This document shows positions 12,318 through 20,267 of a stretch of DNA of 21,151 bases, one piece after another. The stretch covers positions 1-21,151 of IMG/VR virus record IMGVR_UViG_3300025647_000339. The stretch is one strand, 5' to 3'. A model generated the notes under the pieces. The model was given only the letters and a program-made list of their open reading frames with translations. It ran no database searches and had not been told where the DNA came from. The translations under genes were made by a program, and so were the position numbers. How positions within the stretch are numbered: position 1 is the first letter of the stretch; each line of letters starts with the position of its first letter. The stretch is from a virus.

Positions 12318-12658
12318 AACCCAGCATTGCCCAGATCATCGCAGCCGTTGCCGAGGCGTTCCATATCCGGCCTGCTGACATTACGGAGCCGGACCGCAGC
12401 GCAAGAGCATCGCACCCGCGCTTTATTGCCTACGCAATCGCCCATGACGCAGGGCATTCATACCCACAGATCGGGCGCTTCATTGGGCGGCGCGACCATT
12501 CCACAGTCATTAGCGGCGCAAAGCGGGCCAAGGCAATCGCAAGAAAACGGCCAGACTATGCCGAGACATTCAAAGCGCTGCGCAAGTCATTGCTGGGGGC
12601 CCGACCAAAGACGCCGTATCGTGACTGGCAATTCAAAAGCATTCGGAGCGCATCATGA
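12314..12658 (+). CDS. stand-alone DnaA domain IV protein
   Basis: The 114-residue protein resembles only the C-terminal DNA-binding domain of the replication initiator DnaA. Helices at IIAAVAEAFHIRPADITEPD and RASHPRFIAYAIAHDAGHSY lead to IGRFIGRRDHSTVISGAKRA at residues 53-72, which holds the DnaA signature G-x-RDHSTV that reads the DnaA box. There is no AAA+ ATPase part, so it cannot melt DNA by itself. It could recruit host DnaA to phage DNA, compete for host origin boxes or act as a transcription factor. It is part of a tight gene chain in the replication half of the window. I am confident of the domain and unsure of the role. Confidence 0.85.
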   Translation: MKPSIAQIIAAVAEAFHIRPADITEPDRSARASHPRFIAYAIAHDAGHSYPQIGRFIGRRDHSTVISGAKRAKAIARKRPDYAETFKALRKSLLGARPKTPYRDWQFKSIRSAS

Positions 12659-12885
12659 CACGTACTCAAATCGAATGGCGCGTAAGGCGCAATCACAGCA
12701 AAGGCGGGGCGCTTATGGGCAACCTATCGCAAGCCATTGTCACGCTGGAAGCTGAATGCCCCGGCGCAGGTCATTGGATTATGGACCAAGTGCCCGAAGG
12801 CGCGACGATGGCAGAGTTTGTCAAATCCATGATGATCGACGCCTATTTTGACGCGCAAGACACAGCAAAGGACGCAGCACAATGA
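12655..12885 (+). CDS. hypothetical phage protein, 76 aa
   Basis: The protein begins MTRTQIEWRVRRNHSKGGAL and continues with MGNLSQAIVTLEAECPGAGH, WIMDQVPEGATMAEF. It is small and helical with a basic start and an acidic C-terminus. I do not recognise a family. Overlap by ATGA with both neighbours supports the start. It may be an accessory factor of the DnaA-like gene, but only position suggests so. Confidence 0.65.
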   Translation: MTRTQIEWRVRRNHSKGGALMGNLSQAIVTLEAECPGAGHWIMDQVPEGATMAEFVKSMMIDAYFDAQDTAKDAAQ

Positions 12886-13265
12886 CCGACCAAGAGCAAG
12901 CAATCGCCGCCGATGTATCAGCACGCTATGGCCTGCCCGTCATGGCAGGAGCCGTCAAGCAATGCCCGCCGCATACGTACACCTGGCAGGTAAGCGGCGA
13001 ACTGGACCGCGCCCCACGGCCACGGGAACGCATGGAATTGTTTTATGCCCAACGCGCCCATGCAAACCGGTTGGCCAAAGCTGACGGGCCTAAGAAAATC
13101 AAACAGCCTGGCGACTATGACCATATTGACCGGATATGCGCCCAAATGTTTGCCGATGGTCACGGCACCACGGTCATAGGCCGCGCAGTCAGCCGCGACC
13201 CCGCAACAGTACGCACCCGCCTTGATTTGATGGGTCTGCGCAAAGCACAGGAGCAAAGCCAATGA
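12882..13265 (+). CDS. putative helix-turn-helix protein, 127 aa
   Basis: The N-terminal half (MTDQEQAIAADVSARYGLPV) contains PHTYTWQVSGELDRAPRPRE and is not recognised. The C-terminal half reads DHIDRICAQMFADGHGTTVI, GRAVSRDPATVRTRLDLMGL, which has the spacing of a helix-turn-helix with a recognition helix near RDPATVRTRL. A DNA-binding role is therefore likely, as with many phage proteins whose C-terminus ends in R-x-x-LGL. It is coupled to its neighbours by ATGA overlaps. Confidence 0.65.
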   Translation: MTDQEQAIAADVSARYGLPVMAGAVKQCPPHTYTWQVSGELDRAPRPRERMELFYAQRAHANRLAKADGPKKIKQPGDYDHIDRICAQMFADGHGTTVIGRAVSRDPATVRTRLDLMGLRKAQEQSQ

Positions 13266-13738
13266 GTGACATTTTCAGCGACGAAATCTTGACCGCACCA
13301 CCGCGCCAAATTCAACGCACGGTCACGGGCTTCATAGCCCATACACCACGGCAAGCAATCAAGCTGCGCGATGATATGGCGGAATTTGCGGTGCGTGAAA
13401 ACCGAGCGCTTGGCAGCAGTTCCGGCCACGATGCCCGCCGCTATGAAAACCACGGCAAAACCTCACAGCAAATCGGCGCATCGACCGACCAACGCATTTT
13501 GGATGCGGTCGCAGAATTTGGCGTCACGACATCGGTAGCCGTGGCAACGCGCATTGGTATGAACCAGAACAACACGTCATTGCGCATGAGCCGGTTATTC
13601 AACGCGGGCAGGCTCAAACGCAGCCGCAGGGCGGGCAGTGGCATATGCTGGCTGTACAGAGTGGCCCAGCCCACGCAATCGCGCTCTACGGGCGAAAATG
13701 TGGGGGTAACTGAATACCGAAACGAGGTGCAAGCATGA
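13262..13738 (+). CDS. putative winged-helix DNA-binding protein, 158 aa
   Basis: Residues 80-140 read QRILDAVAEFGVTTSVAVAT, RIGMNQNNTSLRMSRLFNAG, RLKRSRR. This is the pattern of a winged helix-turn-helix: a helix, a second helix, a recognition helix with N-x-x-S-x-R-x-x-RL, then a basic wing. The N-terminal 50 residues hold an RQIQRTVTGFIAHTPRQAI segment of unknown role. It may control expression of its own operon or help at an origin. ATGA overlaps on both sides. Confidence 0.65.
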   Translation: MSDIFSDEILTAPPRQIQRTVTGFIAHTPRQAIKLRDDMAEFAVRENRALGSSSGHDARRYENHGKTSQQIGASTDQRILDAVAEFGVTTSVAVATRIGMNQNNTSLRMSRLFNAGRLKRSRRAGSGICWLYRVAQPTQSRSTGENVGVTEYRNEVQA

Positions 13739-14007
13739 CCGACACCACACGCGACACAGTAGAGCGCACACTACGCCTAGCCGTAACAAACCGGCATATC
13801 ACGCCCGCGATTGAGGCTTTGACGCTGGCGATATTGGCCGAACGGGACGAGATGCAAGCCGATGTAGCGTGGCTAAGGGATGGGGTGCGCGATATTGCCG
13901 AACGCATACACCGCAACGGGCCAGTCGGAACAACCGCGCAAACTGTCGCAAAATCCATACAGGAGCCAACCCCATTACCCCAAACAAACGCCACCGCACC
14001 AAAATAG
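13735..14007 (+). CDS. hypothetical protein, 90 aa, end of the gene chain
   Basis: The product is mostly helical: MTDTTRDTVERTLRLAVTNR, then ITPAIEALTLAILAERDEMQ, with a proline/threonine-rich tail. No motif is recognised. It is the last gene in the overlapping chain that starts at 11989, and a 198-base non-coding stretch follows. Confidence 0.6.
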   Translation: MTDTTRDTVERTLRLAVTNRHITPAIEALTLAILAERDEMQADVAWLRDGVRDIAERIHRNGPVGTTAQTVAKSIQEPTPLPQTNATAPK

Positions 14008-14010
14008 CGC

Positions 14011-14039
14011 TTGCAAACATTGCGGTATGGCTGCAAAAT
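14011..14039 (+). promoter_or_regulatory. candidate promoter for the secreted protein gene
   Basis: TTGCAA (14011-14016) and CAAAAT (14034-14039) are 17 bases apart. AAAATAGCGC occurs twice around it (14001-14010 and 14035-14044). The -35 box is the same as that of the ERF promoter. Confidence 0.4.
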
Positions 14040-14133
14040 AGCGCAATACGTTCGCATGACCCACGGCGTTAAGTGGGCGCTAAGTCGGAAAGAGGCGCGG
14101 GGTGCATATTCATTCTTACCGCAATCACCGTCA

Positions 14134-14176
14134 CCGTGGGCTATGGGGGTTCGCACATTGACCCGTAGGCCCACGG
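14134..14176 (+). repeat. long leader hairpin
   Basis: CCGTGGGC (14134-14141) pairs perfectly with GCCCACGG (14169-14176), and inside it GGGT (14147-14150) can pair with ACCC (14161-14164). No T-tract follows. It lies in the untranslated leader about 15 bases before the ribosome site of the secreted protein, so it may affect message stability or translation. Confidence 0.5.
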
Positions 14177-14205
14177 AACAACCGCAACACAAAGGACGCA
14201 ACACA

Positions 14206-14514
14206 ATGAAAACCACACTCACAGCACTAGCATTCGCAATCATTGCAACAACGGCTAACGCATTCACGGCGGAACAAGTAGAAAACTGCACGGCAATCGG
14301 AGATCTTGCGCAAACCATAATGGACAAACGGCAGGAGGGCATTAGCATTTCAAAACTGCTGACAGTCAGCGACAACGAGTTTGTGCAATCAATGGTATTA
14401 GCTGCATTTTCCAAGCCCCTAATGAGCTATGAGGCAAACAAGGCCGATCAATCAAAGCGCTTTCGTGAGGCATACGAAACAGCGTGCTATCGGTACATCG
14501 GTGAACCAGCGTGA
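14206..14514 (+). CDS. secreted periplasmic protein, 102 aa
   Basis: From the ATG at 14206 (AAAGGA upstream) the protein has a typical signal peptide: MKTTLTALAFAIIATTANA followed by FTAEQ, with cleavage expected after ANA. The mature part has two cysteines (in VENCTAI and ETACYRY) that may form a disulfide, and a helical middle with DLAQTIMDKRQEGISISKLL. I recall phage-encoded periplasmic proteins with this C-to-C spacing and M-x-x-RQ-x-G motif, all of unknown function. Envelope modification or superinfection exclusion are possibilities only. Confidence 0.8.
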   Translation: MKTTLTALAFAIIATTANAFTAEQVENCTAIGDLAQTIMDKRQEGISISKLLTVSDNEFVQSMVLAAFSKPLMSYEANKADQSKRFREAYETACYRYIGEPA

Positions 14515-14537
14515 CAAGCGCCTGGTTTTATTTTGCA

Positions 14538-14583
14538 TCGCGTTACGATTTACCTTGATTGATGCCATGTTTCGCGTTACATT
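14538..14583 (+). promoter_or_regulatory. candidate promoter with direct repeat
   Basis: TTGATT (14555-14560) and TACATT (14578-14583) are 17 bases apart. The 9-mer TCGCGTTAC occurs at 14538-14546 and 14572-14580, 34 bases apart, the second copy overlapping the -10 box. This could be a regulator site. It lies in the gap before the gene at 14635. Confidence 0.45.
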
Positions 14584-14634
14584 GATTTACAGGGAGGCGA
14601 TACACGCTAACCGCCAAATCAAAGGAATACGGAA

Positions 14635-14901
14635 ATGACACAGTTTAATGAATCCGCAGAAGCTGAAGTATTCATCGCTAGCGCAGACTCACGCGAAACG
14701 TCTAAAGTTGTAATGATTGCTATTGCTTTTTTTGCCCGCGATATCGCCGAAGCAGAATCTCTTTGGGATGGTAGCGCGATTGGTGTTGTTGCAAGCATCT
14801 CTGACGTTTGGGAAAATGCCACAAGCAACGGTGCTCGCGATGATGCAGAAATCATGTGGGGCGGGCGGTCATTGGCGGAAATCATGGCGGAAAACGCATG
14901 A
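14635..14901 (+). CDS. hypothetical acidic protein, 88 aa
   Basis: The product begins MTQFNESAEAEVFIASADSR and includes a mildly hydrophobic helix VVMIAIAFFARDIAEAESLW and an ending with WGGRSLAEIMAENA. It is acidic and probably cytoplasmic. I do not recognise a family. CGGA and AAGGA lie before the ATG. Its end overlaps the next start as ATGA. Confidence 0.65.
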   Translation: MTQFNESAEAEVFIASADSRETSKVVMIAIAFFARDIAEAESLWDGSAIGVVASISDVWENATSNGARDDAEIMWGGRSLAEIMAENA

Positions 14902-15056
14902 CCCCGCATCGCATTACAAAAAAGCGGACCCTTGAAAAAGCAGGGTTCGCGCATGTCGCTGGGTGGTTGCCAAAAGACCAAGCCGCCGAAATCATGGAAC
15001 AGATCAAGGCCGCGATGGCCGATGTTGAGAAAGCCGCACAAAATGACCGCATCTAA
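14898..15056 (+). CDS. small phage protein, 52 aa
   Basis: The protein begins MTPHRITKKRTLEKAGFAHV and continues AGWLPKDQAAEIMEQIKAAM. The GF-x-HVAGWLP-x-x-x-A motif resembles short phage proteins seen next to other small genes; their role is unknown to me. It overlaps the gene before by four bases and the PLD-like gene by 14 bases. Confidence 0.65.
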   Translation: MTPHRITKKRTLEKAGFAHVAGWLPKDQAAEIMEQIKAAMADVEKAAQNDRI

Positions 15057-15690
15057 CTTCCGTTTCAAAAAAGCAGATATTGGCGTCTTTCAGCAGGACG
15101 GCGCAGATAGCGCAACACATGGATTTGCCAAGGGGTGCCACATAATCGGCCTGACAATGGGCCAGTTTAGCTTGATTGATATGATCCATTCCATCCTGAA
15201 AAAAACAGGTCCAGCAGATTTGTACATTGCCACATGGTCAGCAGGTATCAAGGACGCGCATCAGGTGCGTTGGATGCTTGATAGCGACCTTATTCGCGGC
15301 GTGCGCCTGTTGACAGATCATAGCTATGTTAACCGCCAAGCAAAATACGCCATGGCAATCGAAGACCTATTTGGGAAAGAAAATATCCGGTCTAGCGAAA
15401 TGCACGCTAAATTCGTGGTTATCAAAAACGAGCAGTTCAGCGTCACAATCCTGTCGAGTATGAACCTAAACGCCAACCGTACTTGCGAGACATTCACAAT
15501 ATACGAGGATTGTGATATAACTGATTTTTACTTGCGGTTTATCAATCATCATTTTGATAACATGCAGGATGGATGGGAACGCAGTTCGTCTGTAGTTCGA
15601 GAGTGTGCCGAGGCGTTCTTTTCCAAGCAGGAATTGGAAGGGCCAAAGCCAAAGGCGACATACGCGCCGCGCCATTGGTCGGATAATTAG
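15043..15690 (+). CDS. phospholipase D-like (HKD) protein, 215 aa
   Basis: I start at the ATG at 15043. The core is a PLD-type half site: HAKFVVI with His121 and Lys123, followed after about 15 residues by SSMNLNANRTCE (138-149), where SSMN takes the place of G-S-x-N. Upstream YIATWSAG and VRLLTDHSY fit the beta strands of that fold. Single-HKD proteins act as dimers on phosphodiester bonds and include nucleases. The expected Asp after the lysine is replaced by Lys128, so activity is uncertain. It stands directly before the terminase genes with its own stop 14 bases from TerS. A role in DNA processing at packaging is a guess. Confidence 0.72.
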   Translation: MTASNFRFKKADIGVFQQDGADSATHGFAKGCHIIGLTMGQFSLIDMIHSILKKTGPADLYIATWSAGIKDAHQVRWMLDSDLIRGVRLLTDHSYVNRQAKYAMAIEDLFGKENIRSSEMHAKFVVIKNEQFSVTILSSMNLNANRTCETFTIYEDCDITDFYLRFINHHFDNMQDGWERSSSVVRECAEAFFSKQELEGPKPKATYAPRHWSDN

Positions 15691-15704
15691 GGGATATAAA
15701 AGCC

Positions 15705-16052
15705 ATGGCCCATAAGCCAACAAATGAATTGAGGGCGCAGGTTTTCGCGCTTTCATCGTTCGGAGTGAATCAAGACGAGATTAGCGCATTTCTAAGCGTG
15801 TCCGATGATACGCTTCGCAAATATTACGCCGATGAATTGACCAAGGCCAAGACTGAGCGAAACGCTGAAGTAGCCAGCTTTCTGTATAGGTCGGCATCCG
15901 GCGCGTCCATTGCAGAGGGTGCGAGCTATAGCGATTGCCTCAAGGCGGCTATGTTCTGGATGAAGACGCGGGCGCAATGGCGCGAGACAAATAATCTTGA
16001 ACATACTGGCGGCATTGCTTTGACCGTTACACAAGATGATGCTGAACTGTGA
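15705..16052 (+). CDS. terS: terminase small subunit
   Basis: The 115-residue protein has an N-terminal helix-turn-helix: MAHKPTNELRAQVFALSSFG followed by VNQDEISAFLSVSDDTLRKY, then a long helix and an oligomerisation part with SYSDCLKAAMFWMKTRAQWR. This is the usual layout of HTH-type small terminases, which bind the packaging site and present DNA to the large subunit. AGGGGA precedes the ATG. The stop overlaps the TerL start as GTGA. Confidence 0.83.
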   Translation: MAHKPTNELRAQVFALSSFGVNQDEISAFLSVSDDTLRKYYADELTKAKTERNAEVASFLYRSASGASIAEGASYSDCLKAAMFWMKTRAQWRETNNLEHTGGIALTVTQDDAEL

Positions 16053-17383
16053 CTGTTGCGGTCCTAACCCCAAAGCAGAAAGAGGCTAACCGCCTTCTAT
16101 CATCATCGGCGCGAAATATTATGCTGCGCGGCGGGTCGCGATCTGGCAAGACATTCATCCTTATCAGGGCAATAATCCAGAGGGCTATAAATGCCCCTGC
16201 ATCGCGCCATGCTATATTCCGGTTCAGGTTCAACCATGCAAAGACATCGGTATGGGCCGATACTCTGCCAAAGGTTCTAAAGTTGTGTTTCCCTAGTGCA
16301 TCGGTTCGGTTTGATAAGACAGATTTTTACGTTGAATTAGCGAATGGGTCGCAAGTTTGGATTGCAGGTCTTGATGACAAGGATCGAGTTGAGAAAATCC
16401 TAGGGGCGGAATACGCAACTCTGTATTTTAACGAGAGCAGCCAGATACCTTGGGGATCTGTTGAAACAGCTATGAGCCGACTTGCACAGAAATGTGAACT
16501 TGCGCCAGAGATACAAGCGGCAACTGGCAAAACCCATTTATCGCTCAAGGCTTATTTCGACTGCAACCCGCCGTCTAAACTGCATTGGTCATATCAAATG
16601 TTTCGCTCCAAGATGAAGCCCGGAACAAAGGAGGCATTGGCCAAGCCTGACGATTATGCGGAGATGCGGGTTAACCCGTCTGACAATGCGGACAACCTAC
16701 CTGCGGAATATTTTGATGTACTCGCAAGCATGTCATCGGCCAAGCGCCTGCGATTTGAGGCCGGAGAGTGGGCCAGTGAGGTAAGCGGGGCGCTATGGTC
16801 ACAAGAGGATCGCAAGGCGCAAGACGGCAAACTAATGCCGGGTATTGATAGCCTTCGCGTTGCCGAGTTGCCGGAAATGGTTCGAGTGGTTGTGTCTGTT
16901 GACCCGTCTGGCACGCGCGGGGATGGTGGCGGCGATGATATTGGTATTGTTGCGGTTGGTCTTGGGGTGGATGGTCACGGGTATGTTCTGGAAGATGCTA
17001 CCTGCCAAATGTCGCCTGAGGGATGGGGACGGCGGGCCGTTGAGGTATACCACCGCCACAACGCTGACAGGATTCTAGGAGAGCGCAACTATGGCGGAGA
17101 TATGGTGCGGTTTACTGTTGCCACGGCAGATAGCAAAGCAGCCTACAAGGAGGTATCAGCAAGCCGTGGCAAGCATGTTCGGGCCGAGCCTATCAGTGCG
17201 CTATATGAGCAGGGCAAAGTCCATCACGTTGGCAACTTTCCAGACCTAGAGGATCAGATGTGCAACTTTACCGCATCGGGCTACATCGGAGACGGCTCGC
17301 CTGATAGGGCTGACGCGCTAGTGTGGGCATTGACCGAGCTTATGCTTGGAAATCGTTCTGCACCCCGTATTCGCGCCCTTTGA
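16049..17383 (+). CDS. terL: terminase large subunit
   Basis: The 444-residue protein starts at a GTG inside the TerS stop. The ATPase has Walker A GGSRSGKT at 28-35 and a Walker B-like TLYFNESSQI with Glu129; the usual Asp before that Glu is Asn128. YFDCNPP near 169-175 is the coupling-type motif. The nuclease domain is RNase H-like: VSVDPSGTRGDGGGDDIGIV with Asp285, GERNYGGD with Glu345, and DRADALVWAL with Asp419/Asp422. The length is normal. It drives ATP-dependent packaging into the prohead and cuts the concatemer. An untranslated 86-base gap with a promoter-like palindrome follows it. Confidence 0.95.
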   Translation: MTVAVLTPKQKEANRLLSSSARNIMLRGGSRSGKTFILIRAIIQRAINAPASRHAIFRFRFNHAKTSVWADTLPKVLKLCFPSASVRFDKTDFYVELANGSQVWIAGLDDKDRVEKILGAEYATLYFNESSQIPWGSVETAMSRLAQKCELAPEIQAATGKTHLSLKAYFDCNPPSKLHWSYQMFRSKMKPGTKEALAKPDDYAEMRVNPSDNADNLPAEYFDVLASMSSAKRLRFEAGEWASEVSGALWSQEDRKAQDGKLMPGIDSLRVAELPEMVRVVVSVDPSGTRGDGGGDDIGIVAVGLGVDGHGYVLEDATCQMSPEGWGRRAVEVYHRHNADRILGERNYGGDMVRFTVATADSKAAYKEVSASRGKHVRAEPISALYEQGKVHHVGNFPDLEDQMCNFTASGYIGDGSPDRADALVWALTELMLGNRSAPRIRAL

Positions 17384-17412
17384 TGATTTGGCTAACCGCG
17401 CAATAGTCTCCC

Positions 17413-17443
17413 TATAGCCTTTTCGAATGTTATAATGTAACAT
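17413..17443 (+). promoter_or_regulatory. late promoter or operator motif, copy 1
   Basis: TATAGCC (17413-17419) is followed after 7 bases by ATGTTATAATGTAACAT (17427-17443), an inverted repeat with arms ATGTTA and TAACAT that contains TATAAT. The same motif precedes the protease gene (20476-20491). No TTGACA-like -35 lies at the usual distance, so an activator or a palindrome-bound regulator may be involved. Confidence 0.6.
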
Positions 17444-17469
17444 AGCGTAAACGATACAAGGGCCATTGC

Positions 17470-18747
17470 ATGAAATTCCCGCGCGTATTTGGACGATCTG
17501 AACAAAAGGCCAGTGCAACGGGCGCGGCTTTGATTATGACGCCGGGGCAGGCGGTTTGGTCTGGCCGCGATTATAAGGCATTTGCAGACGAGGCGTATAG
17601 GCGCAACGTGGTGGCATATCAGGCCGTCAATCGCATTGCGGACGCCGTGGCCTCTGCCCGCTGGACGCTGTGGCGCGGCGAGACGGAAATAGTTGACCAC
17701 GAAATTTTGCGGTTGATAGCGCGGCCTAATCCGGGGCAATCCGGTGCGCAGTATATCCAAGCCAAGGTTGGCTATTTGATGCTGTCGGGCAATGGCTACG
17801 AGGAGCGCGTGAAGGTTGGCAATTCTGTTCGCGAATTGTACCAGCTAAGGCCAGACCGCATGAAGGTTATCCCCGGCGCTAATGGGTTCCCGCGCGGGTA
17901 CACATACGAGGTAGGCGGGCGAAAGGTCACATTCGACGCGGATGAGGCAACACAGGATTGCGATTTGCGGCACATCCGCATGTTTAATCCTTTAGACGAT
18001 TGGTATGGGCTTTCCCCGGTTGAGGCCACCGCCTATTCAGTCGATCAGCACAACGAAACCATGAAGTGGATGCAAGCGTTGCTGCAAAACAGTGCCAGGC
18101 CGTCCGGTGCTATGGTCATGGGCAACGGCGAAACGCTATCGGATGAGGCGTTTAACCGCCTAAAAGCACAGATTGATGAGCAATATTCAGGGTCACGCAA
18201 CGCGGGCAGGCCGATGATGCTAGAGGGTGGCCTTGATTGGAAGCCCATGGGCCTAAGCCCGACAGATATGGGCATCATTGAGGCTAAGAACGCCGCCGCT
18301 CGGGACATTGCTCTAGGCTTTGGCGTGCCGCCTCAATTGCTAGGCATCCCCGGCGATAACACCTATTCCAACTACGCCGAGGCGCGGCTTGCGTTTTGGG
18401 AAGATACCGTATCCCCGCTATTGGATTGGATTGCATCGGATTGGTCGGAATGGCTGACCGGCGGCGAATTGCAAATCAAGCCCGATATGGATCAGATCCC
18501 AGCAATTGTTGAAAAGCGGCAGACGCTTTGGGATATGGCTGACAAGGCAACTGATTTAACAATCAACGAGCGCCGCGAATTGAAGGGCTATAAGCCGATT
18601 GATGGGGGCGATGCGCTGTTGGTCAATTCGTCGCAGATCAGCCTTGATATGGCAACTGAGCCGCTACCAGCGCCGCCGCCTGTTGTTGTGCCGCCTGAAT
18701 TAACGCCGGATGATGTTAAGAGCTGGATATATGGGACGGGCCGTTAA
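17470..18747 (+). CDS. HK97-family portal protein
   Basis: The 425-residue protein matches HK97-type portals in order. RRNVVAYQAVNRIADAVASA is near residue 45, followed by HEILRLIARPNPGQSGAQYI, GYLMLSGNGYEERVKVGNSV with LYQLRPDRMKV, HIRMFNPLDDWYGLSPVEAT, ARPSGAMVM, and GVPPQLLGIPGDNTYSNYAE with ARLAFWEDTVSPLL near 290-330. The C-terminus is a proline-rich tail. Twelve copies form the ring at the head vertex through which DNA enters. AAGGG precedes the ATG. The stop overlaps the next start as TAATG. Confidence 0.95.
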   Translation: MKFPRVFGRSEQKASATGAALIMTPGQAVWSGRDYKAFADEAYRRNVVAYQAVNRIADAVASARWTLWRGETEIVDHEILRLIARPNPGQSGAQYIQAKVGYLMLSGNGYEERVKVGNSVRELYQLRPDRMKVIPGANGFPRGYTYEVGGRKVTFDADEATQDCDLRHIRMFNPLDDWYGLSPVEATAYSVDQHNETMKWMQALLQNSARPSGAMVMGNGETLSDEAFNRLKAQIDEQYSGSRNAGRPMMLEGGLDWKPMGLSPTDMGIIEAKNAAARDIALGFGVPPQLLGIPGDNTYSNYAEARLAFWEDTVSPLLDWIASDWSEWLTGGELQIKPDMDQIPAIVEKRQTLWDMADKATDLTINERRELKGYKPIDGGDALLVNSSQISLDMATEPLPAPPPVVVPPELTPDDVKSWIYGTGR

Positions 18748-20267
18748 TGGTTCGCAGGCTGATTGATCAAAGCCCGCGCAGGGAGCAACGGCGTCAGGTG
18801 ATATTGTTGGACCGTCTTGAGGTTGGGTTTCGCAATCGCATCAAGGCGGAGTTATCGCGGGCCATGCTTGATATGGTGCTGGTCTATGAGCATACGGGCG
18901 AGGTTCCACCAGCACGCGACCATGTGGACCGCCTAACCGCAATGTATCAGGCCATGGCGATTGCAACCATGACCGTATTTGGCGGGCGTGTTGTGCAGCA
19001 AGGCAAATCGTCGGGGCAGGTTTTCGAAACCAAGGGATTTGCCGAGACAATGGCGCGTATCGCTCTTGGCTACATCGCGGGCGAATTATTGCGCCGCCGC
19101 ATTACGAACGTAGCGGAAACCACACGGCAACAGATCGTCAATGCGGTTGACCGTGGGTATCAGGATGGGCTGGGGCAATTCGGTGTTGCAAAGCTGGTGC
19201 GCGAGGCCGTGCCGTCTATGTCTACATTCAGATCAGCATTGATTGCACGAACCGAAACGCACGGCGCGGCGAATTACGGGGCGTTTGCGGCGGCGGATGA
19301 AACTGGCCTATTGTTAGACAAGGAATGGATCAGCGCCGAGGATGAACGCACGCGCGAGGATCACGCCTTAGCCAATGGGCAGATAGTCGGCAAAGACGAG
19401 GCGTTTGACGTAGGCGGTGAGGCTATGATGTATCCCGGCGATCCTGCTGGCAGCGCGGCGAATGTCGTAAACTGTCGATGCGCGTTGGGCTGGGTTGTTA
19501 GGGATAGCATTCAGGCGGCAACATCGCCAATAGAGGCGCAGGCGGTTCATGGTGCGCAATTTACATATCAGGAGTTTAAGCCGTCAAAAAACATAAAAGA
19601 GGCCACCGCAAGAATGACGGGTACCGTAGCCGATAGGGTCGATTTGCCGCCCGGCGCAAAGGTTCAGATGGTTAACGAGACACATTCGGCAATGCTGGAA
19701 GTACAGGAGAGATTTGCGCTTGGGCCTGCTGCATTTGTCGGAAACCATAAAAAGGCGGGGCCGCGATATAGTTGGAACAGTTCGGCTGCTGCCGCGTTTG
19801 ATATGAAGCGTGACTATTACCTTGGCGCAGCAAAGGCGTTTAATTACGATATGCTTGATGCAGGAATTGAGGTTTCACATGCAACAAAGGGGACGCATTA
19901 CAAAGCCGCGACAAAGGTATTGGCTGAACGTGGCGTGCATTTTGGCGATGATTTTGTAAGCATATTTGCAAAAATGGACCCATCGGAATACAAGTGGGCC
20001 ATTCCAAATACACCGAAAGACATAGCGTTTCACGAACTTGGACACCGACTGCACTCCAAGGTGATGCCGGAGATTAGCGGAATTTTCCCGAATGGCACAT
20101 TTGCGCCTCAGTGGGGGCTGCTCATAAGCCGATACGCACAAACATCAACGGAAGAATTGGTCGCGGAAAGCTTTGCGCTATACATGCAAGGCAATAAATC
20201 CCAATTTTTCCGCATATATCCGCCGTTGTTGCGGCTATTCGAACGCATGGACAAAAAGGCGAAATAA
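18747..20267 (+). CDS. MuF minor head protein fused to an HELGH metallopeptidase domain
   Basis: The 506-residue protein has a MuF (SPP1 gp7-like) head-morphogenesis domain at about 160-252: ARTETHGAANYGAF, WISAEDERTREDH, MMYPGDPAGSAANVVNCRCA. From about 290 a different domain starts. It holds DIAFHELGHRLHSKV with H429-E430-x-x-H433, the zinc site of gluzincin-type peptidases, and TEELVAESFALYM at 468-480, whose glutamates can supply the third ligand. MuF proteins sit inside the head near the portal, and C-terminal fusions to toxin or enzyme domains are known in prophages. Such a domain could be injected with DNA and act in the new host, or process head proteins. The fusion is clear; the target is unknown. 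Confidence 0.88.
   Translation: MVRRLIDQSPRREQRRQVILLDRLEVGFRNRIKAELSRAMLDMVLVYEHTGEVPPARDHVDRLTAMYQAMAIATMTVFGGRVVQQGKSSGQVFETKGFAETMARIALGYIAGELLRRRITNVAETTRQQIVNAVDRGYQDGLGQFGVAKLVREAVPSMSTFRSALIARTETHGAANYGAFAAADETGLLLDKEWISAEDERTREDHALANGQIVGKDEAFDVGGEAMMYPGDPAGSAANVVNCRCALGWVVRDSIQAATSPIEAQAVHGAQFTYQEFKPSKNIKEATARMTGTVADRVDLPPGAKVQMVNETHSAMLEVQERFALGPAAFVGNHKKAGPRYSWNSSAAAAFDMKRDYYLGAAKAFNYDMLDAGIEVSHATKGTHYKAATKVLAERGVHFGDDFVSIFAKMDPSEYKWAIPNTPKDIAFHELGHRLHSKVMPEISGIFPNGTFAPQWGLLISRYAQTSTEELVAESFALYMQGNKSQFFRIYPPLLRLFERMDKKAK

Noticed and set aside
13686-14414. Open frame of 242 codons on the minus strand
   Set aside because: It lies opposite three well-supported plus-strand genes and crosses the control gap 14008-14205. 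The product is rich in serine, valine and cysteine with no recognisable domain.
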